Assembly: GCA_030407085.1 (NCBI GenBank)
Contig: CM059586.1
Location: 19,114,001 to 19,178,000, forward strand
Source: Trichopria drosophilae
Lineage: Eukaryota; Arthropoda; Insecta; Hymenoptera; Diapriidae
Length of the DNA stretch: 64,000 nt
Direction: 5' to 3'
Shown here: one piece after another, positions 11,851 to 21,807 of the stretch
Layout of the letters: the number at the start of each line of letters is the position of its first letter
Position numbering within the stretch: the stretch's first letter is position 1
Translations under genes and position numbers: made by a program
The notes under the pieces: model-generated
Seen by the model: only the letters and a program-made list of their open reading frames with translations
Told to the model about the DNA's origin: nothing
Database searches by the model: none

Positions 11851-12960
11851 CCGCTCGAGGTAAGAGTGACCGTGAAAAGTAATGAAGTAGGCTGATTCTT
11901 AATTTCTAACATTTCGAGGTCGTTATGTGGGACTTTATCAATGCATGAAATTCTTATCAAGGGTTTACTTTTTTATCTTAAACTAAATATTTAATTGGTA
12001 CCTCGTCTAAAAGAAGTAAAATAACGTAATTATTTAATTGAAATTTAATTATCAACCGTAAACAAATATCTATTGAAATCCATAGAATTTATTTTTGAAT
12101 GCACGTGGTTATATTATGATTTGCTCTAATTTTTATAGACTAATAATAAGTAAGGTCCGAGTTTTTGCTGAAATTTCAAATGGCGAACGAAACTAGCAAA
12201 ATCTTTTATTTTACATTAGTGATTTATCTATATTTCGTTGTGACAATATCGAACGATAAATACTAACCTTTTGCAATTAGCCAATCAGGACCGAAAAATC
12301 CGAATTTTATTAGAAAACTTTGGATGTCAACAAACAAAAATAATTTTTGTAGGCCCAAAATATTTATTATAAGGTAAATGTACCAATAGCGGAACGTATT
12401 TTAACTTTATTTTCGTTGCTTTCTGAATAGATAATGTGTTATTATTTTTTGCCAAAAACTGTTTATTTTATACGAAAGCTTTCGTAAATAAAAAGCGCTC
12501 GAGAAAAGTTAGATTTGATAAAAAATAAAATTATAATTACGGAGGGGCTAATATGCTCCTAAAGGCCGTTCGCCTGGAAGTCGTGTGCATCTGTGTTCCA
12601 TGACAGTTGTCTCTATTGTGGAACAGTCATAATTGTCGGTTATGATAAAAACTGAATTTTAATTTAACTTGGAGGGTCGATATACGATAATACGATCTTC
12701 CACAATATTGTTTAAAATCATAAACGTAATATATATCATAAAATAATGAAACGATGTGTCATGAAATAATATTTTCATTAACTGAAATCCGTTAATTATT
12801 AAAAATGTTAATTACTTTTTAAGAAAATTTAAACAATAAATAATACATATTGAAAAAAATTTGACTATGTTTAAATCCACGTATGAATTAATTTCATGTA
12901 AGCTTGGATTCTGCAGTCAAATCGCATAAATTTGTTTTCCTAGAATTCGTGGTGTCTTCT

Positions 12961-12978
12961 GGGGGACTGCCGTCCCCC
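12961..12978 (+). other. G/C hairpin in A+T-rich DNA
   Basis: GGGGGAC and GTCCCCC pair around a TGCC loop, followed by another run of C and then two CTAACC units at about 12997-13012. It could be the subterminal hairpin of a mobile element; no ends were identified. Confidence 0.4.
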
Positions 12979-13868
12979 TGACCCCCTGATAACACTATCC
13001 TAACCTAACCAAACACATAAAACCTTTGTTGTATCCGTTGTACCCGTCTCAATTCTCTCACGTGTGATATAGGAAACCGTACGTGGATATAGGCACTCCG
13101 TTTTTGATGAATAAAAAGATTCGTTGCCTTCACTAGATGATTGATCAACATGTCTGTTATAGTTACGTACTTAAATTCTTAGTAATTTAAGTCGATTTGT
13201 TGCTAATTACATAAATAAAGTATATAAAACGTATACAATTTATTGAACCGATACTGGCACATAAATTTCCAGTATATAATAAAATATTATCCATATATTG
13301 TCGTTGTATTCAGACGTATCAACGTCATAATAATTTTATGCCATTCTGATATGAAATGCTTTATGTATTGAAGCTAGATTATGCAATCCCTTATGATCTA
13401 ATAAAAATCCAATTTTTTGAACAGGAATGATGGGTGTCTCTTGTAGAGATGGTAACGTCGCGTCTGCGCCTGGTGGCAACAAACCAAATTAACTTTACCT
13501 TCGCTCACTGATTCAGATTCATATTTCTGTTACAAGTTTTGTAATTTTCTGATAATGTTACATAATTTGTCTGTCAACATAAAAGTATCAAAATTTTCGG
13601 AACATTTTTTCCAACAGTGCATGTAAATAATTTCATTGCCTGGAAATAAAGTATACACTTTCTTAACAGCATTATGAACCTGCATCTATTCAGAAAAAGA
13701 TTATTTTGATCGTTGTTGTTCTTTTTAAGTTTGTAAACTTAGTTCTTTAGTTCGCCTAACATTTCGTCAGTGTTTCTAACGTTCATGTTTGATACGTCGT
13801 ATGCAATCACAGCCTTATTGAATGTAACTTTCTTTCTTAGTTTATATTGCCAAGTACTCTTCGTGATC

Positions 13869-14345
13869 TCAAGATTTATCAGTAGGACAAACTGCTAGTA
13901 CTATGATCGCCATTGCGGTTGTCATTTTGCAAGCTTCTGTTGTTCTTCTTAGAGTATCTGTTCCCATTAGCTCATTTTTACCCCACAGTATAGTTTTATA
14001 TTCCCACCGAAGACCATGAAGCCCGCGAATGGAAAAATAAACCTTTGATATACTCAACATCTTTCTGAATATTAGCCCATTCCCTCCTGGACACGCTTTC
14101 CAACAAGTTGCAACAATTTTTTGGTCTCAATTACCGCGATGAAGTCGCGTGTTCCTTTACTTTTAGGTTCGAAGGTCATATCGAGATATTTGAATTTATC
14201 TGCAGGTCTTCTATCGCAACTCTTGGTTTTAACTTGTTGAAAAATGGACGTACAGATTTCACATTTACTTGGTGCAAGTTTCAGTTCATTTTTTCTGCAT
14301 CATTCTAAAACATGGCTAATTGATGTAGTGTTATCAGATCCTGCT
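13869..14345 (-). pseudogene. Decayed reverse-transcriptase fragment (non-LTR type)
   Basis: On the minus strand, frames broken by stops read SISHVLE-stop-CRKNELKLAPSKCEI and then DKFKYLDMTFEPKSKG. This matches the end of the palm and the thumb of LINE reverse transcriptases (pattern NGLKLNPSKCE ... YLG). It continues to a 63-codon open piece at 13869-14060. No YADD box was found upstream. It is a remnant, not a gene; the clade cannot be named. Confidence 0.5.
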
Positions 14346-14867
14346 TTAAAGTACCGTACCCACGATAACACACTCACACGGGGTCGTTCTCTACCATTCG
14401 TCTTTTCCCAAACTGTAGCGTGTGTATATAAGATCGGCGAACAATAGAAGGAAAAGCGAGAACAATGCAAGGGAAAAATTAAAAAGAGATCAATCGAACC
14501 ACAGGTACAATGGAATAATGCAAAAATAAAACAAGAACACCTTTTGAAAACGGAAAAAACATGTTTTTCCAGGAAGCAAAACCCTCATAGTCTATACCCT
14601 TCTCGCTATATCATGGTCTTTTCGTCTCCCGAACAGGGTGGCAGATTTTGGCGATAAATCGCCAAATTCCCATTTGAAATGTACATCCCAACTTAGCCCA
14701 TCTGACAAACCTTCTTCCGAAATTATTTAGAGGGATGGGAGGAAAATAAAGGTTCAAAAGCAATGACAATAAGAATTCGGAATATTTAGTGATACATAAT
14801 TTCTAGGAATAATCGGAAAATCTCGAGGAATTAGCTTAATATGGTGTAGGAGTTGGATTTTTAGTAA

Positions 14868-15070
14868 ATATCGTCTATTTATCTACGTTTCGTCCACTTG
14901 TAGGGCTTCTTCAGGATTGATGACAATTTGGTTATAATATATAATGTAATTTATGTCGGTGTGTCGGTTTTTTGGAAAAAATAAAAAAACACTTTTCTAG
15001 AAACAAATGTATTTATTTCCTACGTTTCGGCCTCTTGTGGTCCATCTTCATGACTGAATTTGGTTATAAG
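14868..15070 (-). repeat. Two tandem copies of a Penelope/hammerhead-like segment
   Basis: Two minus-strand copies about 130 bp apart share CCAAATT ... TGAAGA ... ACAAG ... CGAAACGTAG. Copy one has CTGAAGA (complement at 14908-14914) and CGAAAC; copy two has ATGAAGA and CGAAAC. CTGANGA and GAAAC are the conserved hammerhead boxes found in Penelope-like elements. Stem II is only partly paired in both. Confidence 0.4.
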
Positions 15071-15184
15071 CACGTATTTATACAATCGAAAGAAACCGGA
15101 AAAAACTCCTTACAGGAAAACAAGGATAGCAACCTTTCTTGACCGGCAAAACGAAGAAAGCCCAATTTGAAGATATTTTCATTG

Positions 15185-15382
15185 CGGGTGCGGGTCGAAA
15201 AACCGTTAAGTCATAAAGCCGACAGGTCAAAAAACCCAAAAATCGAAAAGCCGATAGTCAAAACACCGACACTTCAAAAAATTACTGTCCGTTTGTCGGT
15301 GTGTATATTTTTTTGTGTCGGCTTTTTGACTGTCGGCTTTTCGGCCGTCGGTTTTTTGAATTGTCAGTTTTTCGACCCGCAC
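15185..15382. mobile_element. Foldback built of 15-16 bp TCGAAAAACCG-type phrases
   Basis: The outer sequences GTGCGGGTCGAAAAACCG and its near complement CAGTTTTTCGACCCGCAC form an inverted repeat of about 200 bp. Each arm is a series of diverged 15-16 bp phrases of the form GTCAAAAAACCGAC. The open frame at 15167-15454 simply reads through this repeat. Confidence 0.6.
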
Positions 15383-15713
15383 TCACTACGAACTTCTTAT
15401 TTACTGAAGGAAGAGGTCCACCACAAAAAAATAATATACCACGTTTTGAAGTAGAATGTTATTCACAATCAGCATAGCGATTAGACTGCCAGTTTCGGGA
15501 ATGTATTTAGGAATTTCATCTATTCTTGATGGTCTCAATTTTTTTATTTTTCGTAAATGTTTCGTTTTAGTTATATTTTACTTGTTAACAGTACTTAAAA
15601 CATGTTATGCTATGCACTTATTTATTTATTTATTTATTTCTCTGAGAAGTTTTTAAAAATTTAATAATTTACTTTTCAGGGCTATTTTTATGAGTTATTT
15701 TAAAAAAATGGTA

Positions 15714-15731
15714 AATAAAAAAAAAAAAAAT
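15714..15731 (-). terminator. Pol III T-run terminator of tRNA-Gly
   Basis: An uninterrupted T-run on the minus strand starts two bases after the tRNA 3' end. Confidence 0.85.
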
Positions 15732-15802
15732 TGCATCGGCCGGGAATCGAACCCGGGCCGCCCGCGTGGCAGGCGAGCATTCTACCACTGAACCACCGAT
15801 GC
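15732..15802 (-). tRNA. tRNA-Gly (anticodon GCC)
   Basis: The minus strand gives a 71-nt cloverleaf with discriminator A. The acceptor stem is GCATCGG/CCGATGC; the D-arm contains the A box TGGTTCAGTGG; the anticodon loop is CTGCCAC (anticodon GCC); the T-arm has the B box GGTTCGATTCC within CCCGG/CCGGG. There is no intron. A run of at least 14 T follows directly downstream on the minus strand (plus-strand A at about 15714-15730), a strong pol III terminator. The sequence closely follows the eukaryotic tRNA-Gly-GCC consensus, so it is probably functional. Confidence 0.97.
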
Positions 15803-15949
15803 TTGTTGAAATTGCGAGAGTTAAAGCTGAAACGTGTTCTTACAAGAACACCTATTGAACATATTTGAAAGAAGGTTGAAGTCCATATTAATGAAATGCT
15901 TCTCAATATTTGCCAAACGTCAATGTGGGAAACACGTTTATAGTTAATT

Positions 15950-16520
15950 AAAATAATTTAAAATAAGTTATTAGTAAGTACAGTTGTTTAAAATGAGTTA
16001 AATAAACATTATTTTGAATTTAGATTTAAACCACATAAATGTGAAATAAAAAAAGATATAACCAGTTTATGTATATCATATAAATTAAAAATAATGTTTA
16101 GTAACTGTTTATCTGTTTGCAGATCTGAATTTTGATATTAATTAAATATTTTTAATATAACATAAATTTATTATTTATTTATATTTATTAAATAAAATAA
16201 TTTTATATTTTAAATTTATATATTTTTTAAAATAATTTTTGTTTAATTATTGTTAAATATTTCATATTAATTTAATTGGTTTCTTCTATTGACAATATTA
16301 TAGAATAAATTTAAAAAAATTTGTGTTTAGTTTTATCTAAATAAAGATGTTTAAATTTTTATTTAATTTGTAGTTTATTTTATGTTTTGACCTTATTAAA
16401 TTTATTTTTATTAAATTAATTTTTTATTTAAATTCTGTATTTATGTTTTATTTAATGTTATGGTTTATATATTTGATATGTTTGGATTAATGTGAATTAA
16501 TATTCTACTTCTCAAAACAA
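15950..16520. other. Extremely A+T-rich intergenic stretch
   Basis: The sequence is almost entirely A and T, with repeated TTTAAATTTATTTAAT-like words. I see no gene, hairpin element or RNA. Confidence 0.5.
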
Positions 16521-16792
16521 AAAAAGTTTAACAATCAACAATTTGCTACTCGACTTACTGAACCGATTGTCAAAGTTGCTAAACTGATGAACAAAAGAGC
16601 AAAATATACATGACAAAGAAACTGCTTAATTGCAGAAAATACTTTGCATGTAAATTGTGCGACCTACACAAGACAGTTTTCGACAACAAGGAACCTATCG
16701 CCCAAGATGTCAAGTGCTAACACACTCAATGGTAAGAGATTTATTTAGAACAAAGGTAAAATATCGACCTTTGAACATTCAGAATATATACC

Positions 16793-17170
16793 TGAAAGAT
16801 ATCAAGTGAATCTCGATCTCCTCAAACAAAACCCGAGTTCTCGCCATCCGAAATCAAGTCCATGGCGAAAAGTCAGTCGCGGATCTGAATTTCTTCGTCA
16901 GCCGTCACGTGTCCTTCAAAGGGCGAACTTCACTGTGCAAAAGCTTCGTTAGGGAAAACGTGCCATGGAAAACAGGGCGCCTCCGTGACGTCCCGACGAC
17001 GTCCACGCGCACCGTTCGTTTTTTCTGTTGTGTCGTCAACGGGAAATTTCGCGCCGAAAGGGGGTTTTTTCCGTAATTTTCGCGAGAGTCAACTGTACGG
17101 GACGAACTGGCACCTGAAGTTGGCACTCCAATAACACCTCGTTTCGGCAGTCGCGGCAGCTGGAAATGCA
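16793..17170 (-). promoter_or_regulatory. CpG-rich block, possible promoter or untranslated exon
   Basis: On the minus strand the block begins after a good acceptor (TTTTCCTTTTTCTTGCAG) and ends at a CAG followed by GTATAT (about 16793). CpG content is high, with GACGTC words at 16988-17005. An 88-codon minus-strand open frame (16905-17171) has no recognisable domain. It may be a distal 5' UTR exon of ari-1, a non-coding RNA exon, or a promoter. CpG richness continues to about 17300. Confidence 0.35.
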
Positions 17171-17507
17171 CTGCAAGAAAAAGGAAAATTTACAAAAGAT
17201 ACCAAGTGTACATAGCTTCAAGACATTTCGGCCGCGAAAGTCGCGGGAGGCGGGAGCGGGAGAAAACCAACCAGCTGACTCGCATCGACGTAGCGAAAGG
17301 GGGATCCATATCTGTAACCTTCAAATTTACACTACCGATTAGAAATGTTTGAAAACAAAAGAAACTTTATTCCTCCGAGAAAACAATTAAGAATCTAATT
17401 CAAATTATTTCGAGTTAACAATGGATGAAGCACAAAGAATAATTTTGTCGTTGAACATGAATGTTCATAGATGGCAACAAAAAGCAATGTTTAAATTTAA
17501 ATACACT

Positions 17508-17650
17508 TATGTTAACCAATGCGAGTGCAGAACACATATCAGTGTCTCCCCCACTCGAGTTATTCATCACACATACAATCTATGTTTATATTCATTGATT
17601 TATCGAAGTGTGCAAATCTGTTTTATCGATCGGTCAAATCGAATTTAAAA
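17508..17650 (+). repeat. Direct repeat, copy 1 (of ULK3-upstream segment)
   Basis: The roughly 140-bp segment with CACATATCAGTGTCTCCCCC and TTTTATCGATCGGTCAAATC recurs at 21301-21440 in the same orientation, with small indels. No element ends are visible. Confidence 0.75.
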
Positions 17651-17783
17651 AAACAAAAGTTTTTTTGCCCAAATTGAGAGGAAGCAGGTATAAGTACATC
17701 AGCTCAGTTTCTGCAGTAAAAAGAATTTTTTTTAATTTTTGGAAAATATATATCCGACTATTTTGAAGTGTCCTCTAATGATT

Positions 17784-17966
17784 CCCGTCGATAGAAACGA
17801 AAACGAATAGAAAGTTAAAAATACGAATTGAAATGAATTCAAGTGAATTAAAATGAATTAAAAAGTGGATTCAATGAATCATTTTCATGCGTTTTAATTA
17901 TTTTTAATTCACTTGAATTCATTTCAATTCGTAGTTTTAACTTTCTATTTGTTTTCGTTTACTGGG
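17784..17966. mobile_element. 183-bp hairpin MITE with CCC...GGG ends
   Basis: The arms begin CCCGTCGATAGAAACGAAAA on the left and, read inward, CCCAGTAAACGAAAACAAAT on the right. They are inverted over about 75 bp, with GAATTCAAGTGAATT inside. The ends resemble those of the 455-bp MITE that starts 57 bp downstream. Confidence 0.65.
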
Positions 17967-18022
17967 ATGGCCCAAAACGACTGTTTCTGCAACAATTTTG
18001 CAAAATAAAGAGAAATTGTCAT

Positions 18023-18477
18023 CCCAACAAACGAAAAAGTATACGAAAAATCTGTGTACGATTTAGTATGAAATAAGTCTGTTTCTTTCCCACTCTTTCA
18101 GTTACGAATGTGAGTGTATACGATATACGCTATACATAAACGCACCTAACCTCAAAGAAACAATTACTTTGGATTCTGGAATGATTTAAACTCAAAACTA
18201 GAAAACAGAACATTTCTTCGAAAATTATGAAATACGAAAAACGATATAATCAATTCTTCGATTAAATTAACAGAATTTAAAGCTATTCTAAGCCGCAACA
18301 AAACGATTTTTGTAATGCGTTAAATACAGTATCGTATAAGATCGAATGAATTCAATTCTGGTATTACAGGTCGTATAAAATAGTACAAATTCGAATAAGA
18401 ATCTCGAACAATCAATACGCCACTAGAAAGAAACAGAATGCAAAATATCGATTCCGTATACTTTTTCGTTTATTGGG
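18023..18477 (+). mobile_element. 455-bp MITE, copy 1
   Basis: The termini are CCCAACAAACGAAAAAGTAT and, read inward, CCCAATAAACGAAAAAGTAT (inverted repeats of about 23 bp). An equally long copy at 25767-26221 has the same orientation; I count about 17 substitutions and no indels by eye. Non-coding; flanking AT on both sides may be the target duplication. Confidence 0.85.
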
Positions 18478-19290
18478 ATGTTTTTTAGATCATTTTTTTT
18501 TTATTTTTCACGATTTTCTTCATCGAAACGGATTATAATCAATGAAATGTATATATAAAAAGTGATCCCGATTGTTGAACGTGAATAATATACTAATAGA
18601 ATATTTTTTAGAAGTAATGGCCGATTCAAAATGGACACAAAACGAAGCAAATTTTTTCAAAATTATTAATTAACGAAGGTAAAGTGTGTATGAAATTCAA
18701 TGCCGTGTACCAGAGGCCATATTAAATCCGCGATTTTGATCTCGTCAGGTCAGAATATGGATGATATTTGTAATTATCTAACATATATGTTCAACTTTGA
18801 AACACATTTATGGAACAATGATATTTATATCATCATTATATTACTAAAAAAAAACGTTCTATGCTTTCTATTTCAAGGAAATAATAATTTTGAAAAAACG
18901 TGCTTCGTTTAGCGGCCATTTTGAATTGGTCATTGCTTCTAAAAAATATTGTAGTATATTATTTTTGTTCAACAATTAGGATCACTTTTTATATATGCAT
19001 TTCATTCATTAAAGTCGGTTTCGGTGGACAAAAACGTGAAAAATTAAAAAAGAACTTCCTAAAAAATATGGTATTTTTTTTATTTTGAAAAATTTTTGCA
19101 GAAATAGTCGTTTTTTTGGCCATTTGCTCGACGGGAATCGATAAAGCACACCTCAAAATAGTCGGAAACGTATTTTCCAAAAATTTTTAAAATTCTTTCT
19201 ATTGTATAAACTGAGTTGATGTTGACGTATACCTGCTTCTCTCATTTTTGGCAAATAAGGGTTAAAGGGATTAAAGTGGTCCGTCCGTAA

Positions 19291-19317
19291 GCAGAGATTA
19301 TAGGCTATAATCTCTGC
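19291..19317. other. 27-bp palindrome beside a foldback
   Basis: GCAGAGATTATAG and CTATAATCTCTGC flank a single G. The palindrome ends where the left arm of the large foldback begins. Confidence 0.8.
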
Positions 19318-19654
19318 CATAAGGTAGGAAATTTCACTAAAAATCGTAAATTAAAGATACTGAATAACATTTTTAAAACTTGGGCTTTGTAAAGGCAATT
19401 CTAAGCACCATAAACAGTTTCCTAGAAAATACTAAAGATATTAATTGAGGGTACTACGACTATACAACACAATACTTTTAAACATACGACATTTCATCGC
19501 AGAAATTCAACATGCGAAAGTTCAACGTATAATCATTACAACACAAACGTCTCATCAAATGATCATTTTGACACGAACCAAGAACAATGCATTTAAATAA
19601 AATAATTGAAAATAACAATTATATATTATACACGGAAAATAATACAAAAATCCA

Positions 19655-19680
19655 ACTTAACCTAACCTAACCTGACTTAA
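19655..19680 (-). repeat. TTAGG-like array, left of insertion
   Basis: CTTAACCTAACCTAACCTGA then CTTAA has a 5-bp period of TAACC and ends at the TTAA target of the piggyBac-type element. Confidence 0.8.
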
Positions 19681-20845
19681 CCCTTTAAGGACGAGAAGGA
19701 TATATTTTCAACACCGGTTTGAACGTCGATAATTTGTATATAAACGCATATGGAAAAATTTGATCTCCACGGATTCTAACGTAAAATTTTATCCTCTTTC
19801 AGAATCTTTCAATAAAATTTTGATAAAACGAATCGCAAAAAAGTTATACACATTTTTTGTAAAAAAAATGTTTTTTACATTTTCTTTTTTTATTTTTTAA
19901 ATGTACAGTCAGAATTAATATGTACCGTGCGCCAATTTGTAATTCAAGATGGCGTCTTCCAAAATGGGGCCTAGAGGCTCAAAATTCCTTTTAAAACTTA
20001 ACAAATTCTTTTTCTGCTTTGGAATGAGTTAAAGAATGCTCTCAAATTTTATCAGAATGAATTGATACACTTTTTGATTTTTCAGAAAATAAAATAATCG
20101 AAATTTTGAAAAAAGTCATTTAAAAAATCTGAAAAAAATTTGAGAAGATTCTTCAATAAATTCTAAGAAATGTTTGTTCTAAGGAAATTTTCTCTCAATT
20201 CTATAGTTTCCATGAAAATAAATTACTAAACTTTTCTTGATTTCAAAACTACTGATTTATTTTCACGAAAACTATAGACTGTAGACAAAATTTCCTTACA
20301 ATGTCTTAGAGTTGGTTGGTAAACCTTAGCAAATTTTTTCAGATTTTTTAAACGACTTTTTTCAAAATTTCGATTTTTTGAAGTTTTGAAAAATCAGAAA
20401 GTGAATGAATCACTCTGATAAAATTTGAGAGCATTCTTTAACTCATTTCAAGGCATAATTGTACTTAGAAAATTTCCTGTTAAGTCGATAGTTTTCAAGA
20501 AAAAAATTTGTTAAGTTTTAAAAGGAATTTTGAGCTTCCAGGCCCCATTTTGGAAGACGCCATCTTGAATTACATATTGGCGCACGGTACATATTAATCC
20601 TGAGGGTCCACGCGATATTTTTACCATATACATGTTTCCTAACATCATTTCGTGGTGAAAGTGATGTTTTAATAACAAAGAAAATGTATTCGGTTCATTT
20701 TATCAAAATTTTATTACAAGATTTTGAAAGAGGATAAAATTTTATGTTAGAAACTGCGGAGATTAAATTTTTTCAAAAGCGTTTATATACAAATTATCGA
20801 CGTTCAAATCGGTGTTGAAAATATGTCTCTCCCTTCCTTAAAGGG
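19681..20845. mobile_element. 1165-bp piggyBac-type foldback with TTAA duplication
   Basis: TTAA lies at 19677-19680 and 20846-20849. The ends are CCCTTTAAGGACGAGAAGG and, read inward, CCCTTTAAGGAAGGGAGAG. The arms are near-complementary inverted repeats of roughly 550 bp each, containing GATGGCGTCTTCCAAAATGG and ATTTTATCCTCTTTCA. No transposase. It sits inside a TTAGG-like array, whose units continue on both sides. Confidence 0.85.
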
Positions 20846-20915
20846 TTAACCTAACCTAACATAACATAACATAACCTAACCTAACCTTATAACCTACTCT
20901 AACCTAATTTAATCT
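20846..20915 (-). repeat. TTAGG-like array, right of insertion
   Basis: TAACC units with TAACA variants have a 5-bp period and continue the array interrupted by the piggyBac-type element. Confidence 0.8.
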
Positions 20916-21300
20916 ATTTTGTTAAAATGTGCATTATGTTATGTTGAAATGGTCATTGAAAAATTGTATGATGAAATGTTTATGATGAAGTTATCTTCTG
21001 GTGAAAACGTACTTGTATTGAAAAGTTATGTATTAAAAAGTCGCGTCACCTTAATTGAGAACTGACCGAGAATTTTCGGAAATAAATAAAAATCACATAT
21101 TTCGGTCAATTCTCAATTAATTTCCATGACATTTTCTAAGATACCGCCTATAATAATTAAAATTGCCCTTACAGAGTCATTATTTTGAAAAACGTTTCAC
21201 TAATTTTTTATTTACGGTTTTTAGTTTAAATTTCTACCTTATCGGCCAAGCACTTTAGAATCCCTTAAATACATACGATACATACACATATGGCACATAT

Positions 21301-21440
21301 ATGTAAACCAATGAAAATGTAGAACACATATCAGTGTCTCCCCCACTCGAGTTACACATACAATCTACGTTTGTTTATATTCATTGATTTTATCGAATTT
21401 CGCGAATCTGTTTTATCGATCGGTCAAATCGAATTTCAAA
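21301..21440 (+). repeat. Direct repeat, copy 2, upstream of ULK3
   Basis: This is the second copy of the 17508-17650 segment, about 280 bp upstream of the ULK3 start codon. It may mark a duplication of upstream sequence. Confidence 0.75.
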
Positions 21441-21569
21441 AATCCAAGTTCAAAACTTAATTAATATGAAGGGGTGGAGTCGAATTACTAAATAATACTA
21501 TTGTTGGTAACTTTTTAGGTTTTCCTGGAATGTATAATAAAAATCGATAAACATCTCGAGGAAAATAGA

Positions 21570-21720
21570 AATTATTATGTCCATCGCATGCGACGTCAAT
21601 GTCGGTGCTACACGTTGCGGCACGGAGCAAGTCGCGTCGCAGATCGCAGTGTTTAGTTTTCATCGAATATCAGAAGACGATGCTGACTAATCGTAACACA
21701 ATTGCCCATTAAGGCTCATC
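21570..21720 (+). promoter_or_regulatory. Probable ULK3 promoter/5' UTR with a short uORF
   Basis: A small CpG-rich patch (about 21590-21650, with GCATGCGACGTC and GTCGCGTCGCAGATCGCAG) precedes the start codon. An upstream ATG at 21680 opens an 11-codon frame (MLTNRNTIAH, stop at 21710-21712) that ends 8 nt before the main ATG. Whether it is transcribed depends on the unknown start site. Confidence 0.5.
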
Positions 21721-21807
21721 ATGACTTTGCCTAGCGTCAAAGATTATTGCATTCTCGAAAAAATCGGATCGGGAAGTTACGCCACTGTTTTCAAAGCTTT
21801 CAAAAAG
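21721..21807 (+). CDS. ULK3: ULK3 exon 1 (coding)
   Basis: Residues 1-29: [16 protein letters not shown] then [13 protein letters not shown], containing the glycine-rich loop. It ends in phase 0 at AAG followed by GTCGGT. An alternative donor 4 nt downstream (GTAACA) would break the frame with exon 2. Confidence 0.93.

Larger units (their letters stand above)
7950..13400. other. Intergenic A+T-rich region between ari-1 and ULK3
   Basis: No conserved gene was recognised. Short open frames such as 10382-10597 show no known domain. The stretch holds a small foldback (9113-9229), an isolated open frame (about 11672-11850) and a G-run hairpin (12961-12978), listed separately. Otherwise I see only A/T-rich sequence. 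Confidence 0.5.
19318..21245. mobile_element. Nested foldback (outer shell)
   Basis: The left arm near 19318-19440 (AAGGTAGGAAATTTCACTAA followed by AAATCGTAAAT) is an imperfect reverse complement of the right arm at about 21120-21245. Moving inward there are diverged 15-bp phrase arrays (about 19440-19600 and 20930-21060), then TTAGG-like arrays, then a piggyBac-type foldback with TTAA duplication. The shell may be one composite element or successive insertions. Confidence 0.6.

Noticed and set aside
15700..15906. 68-codon minus-strand protein
   Set aside because: It translates straight through the tRNA-Gly gene.
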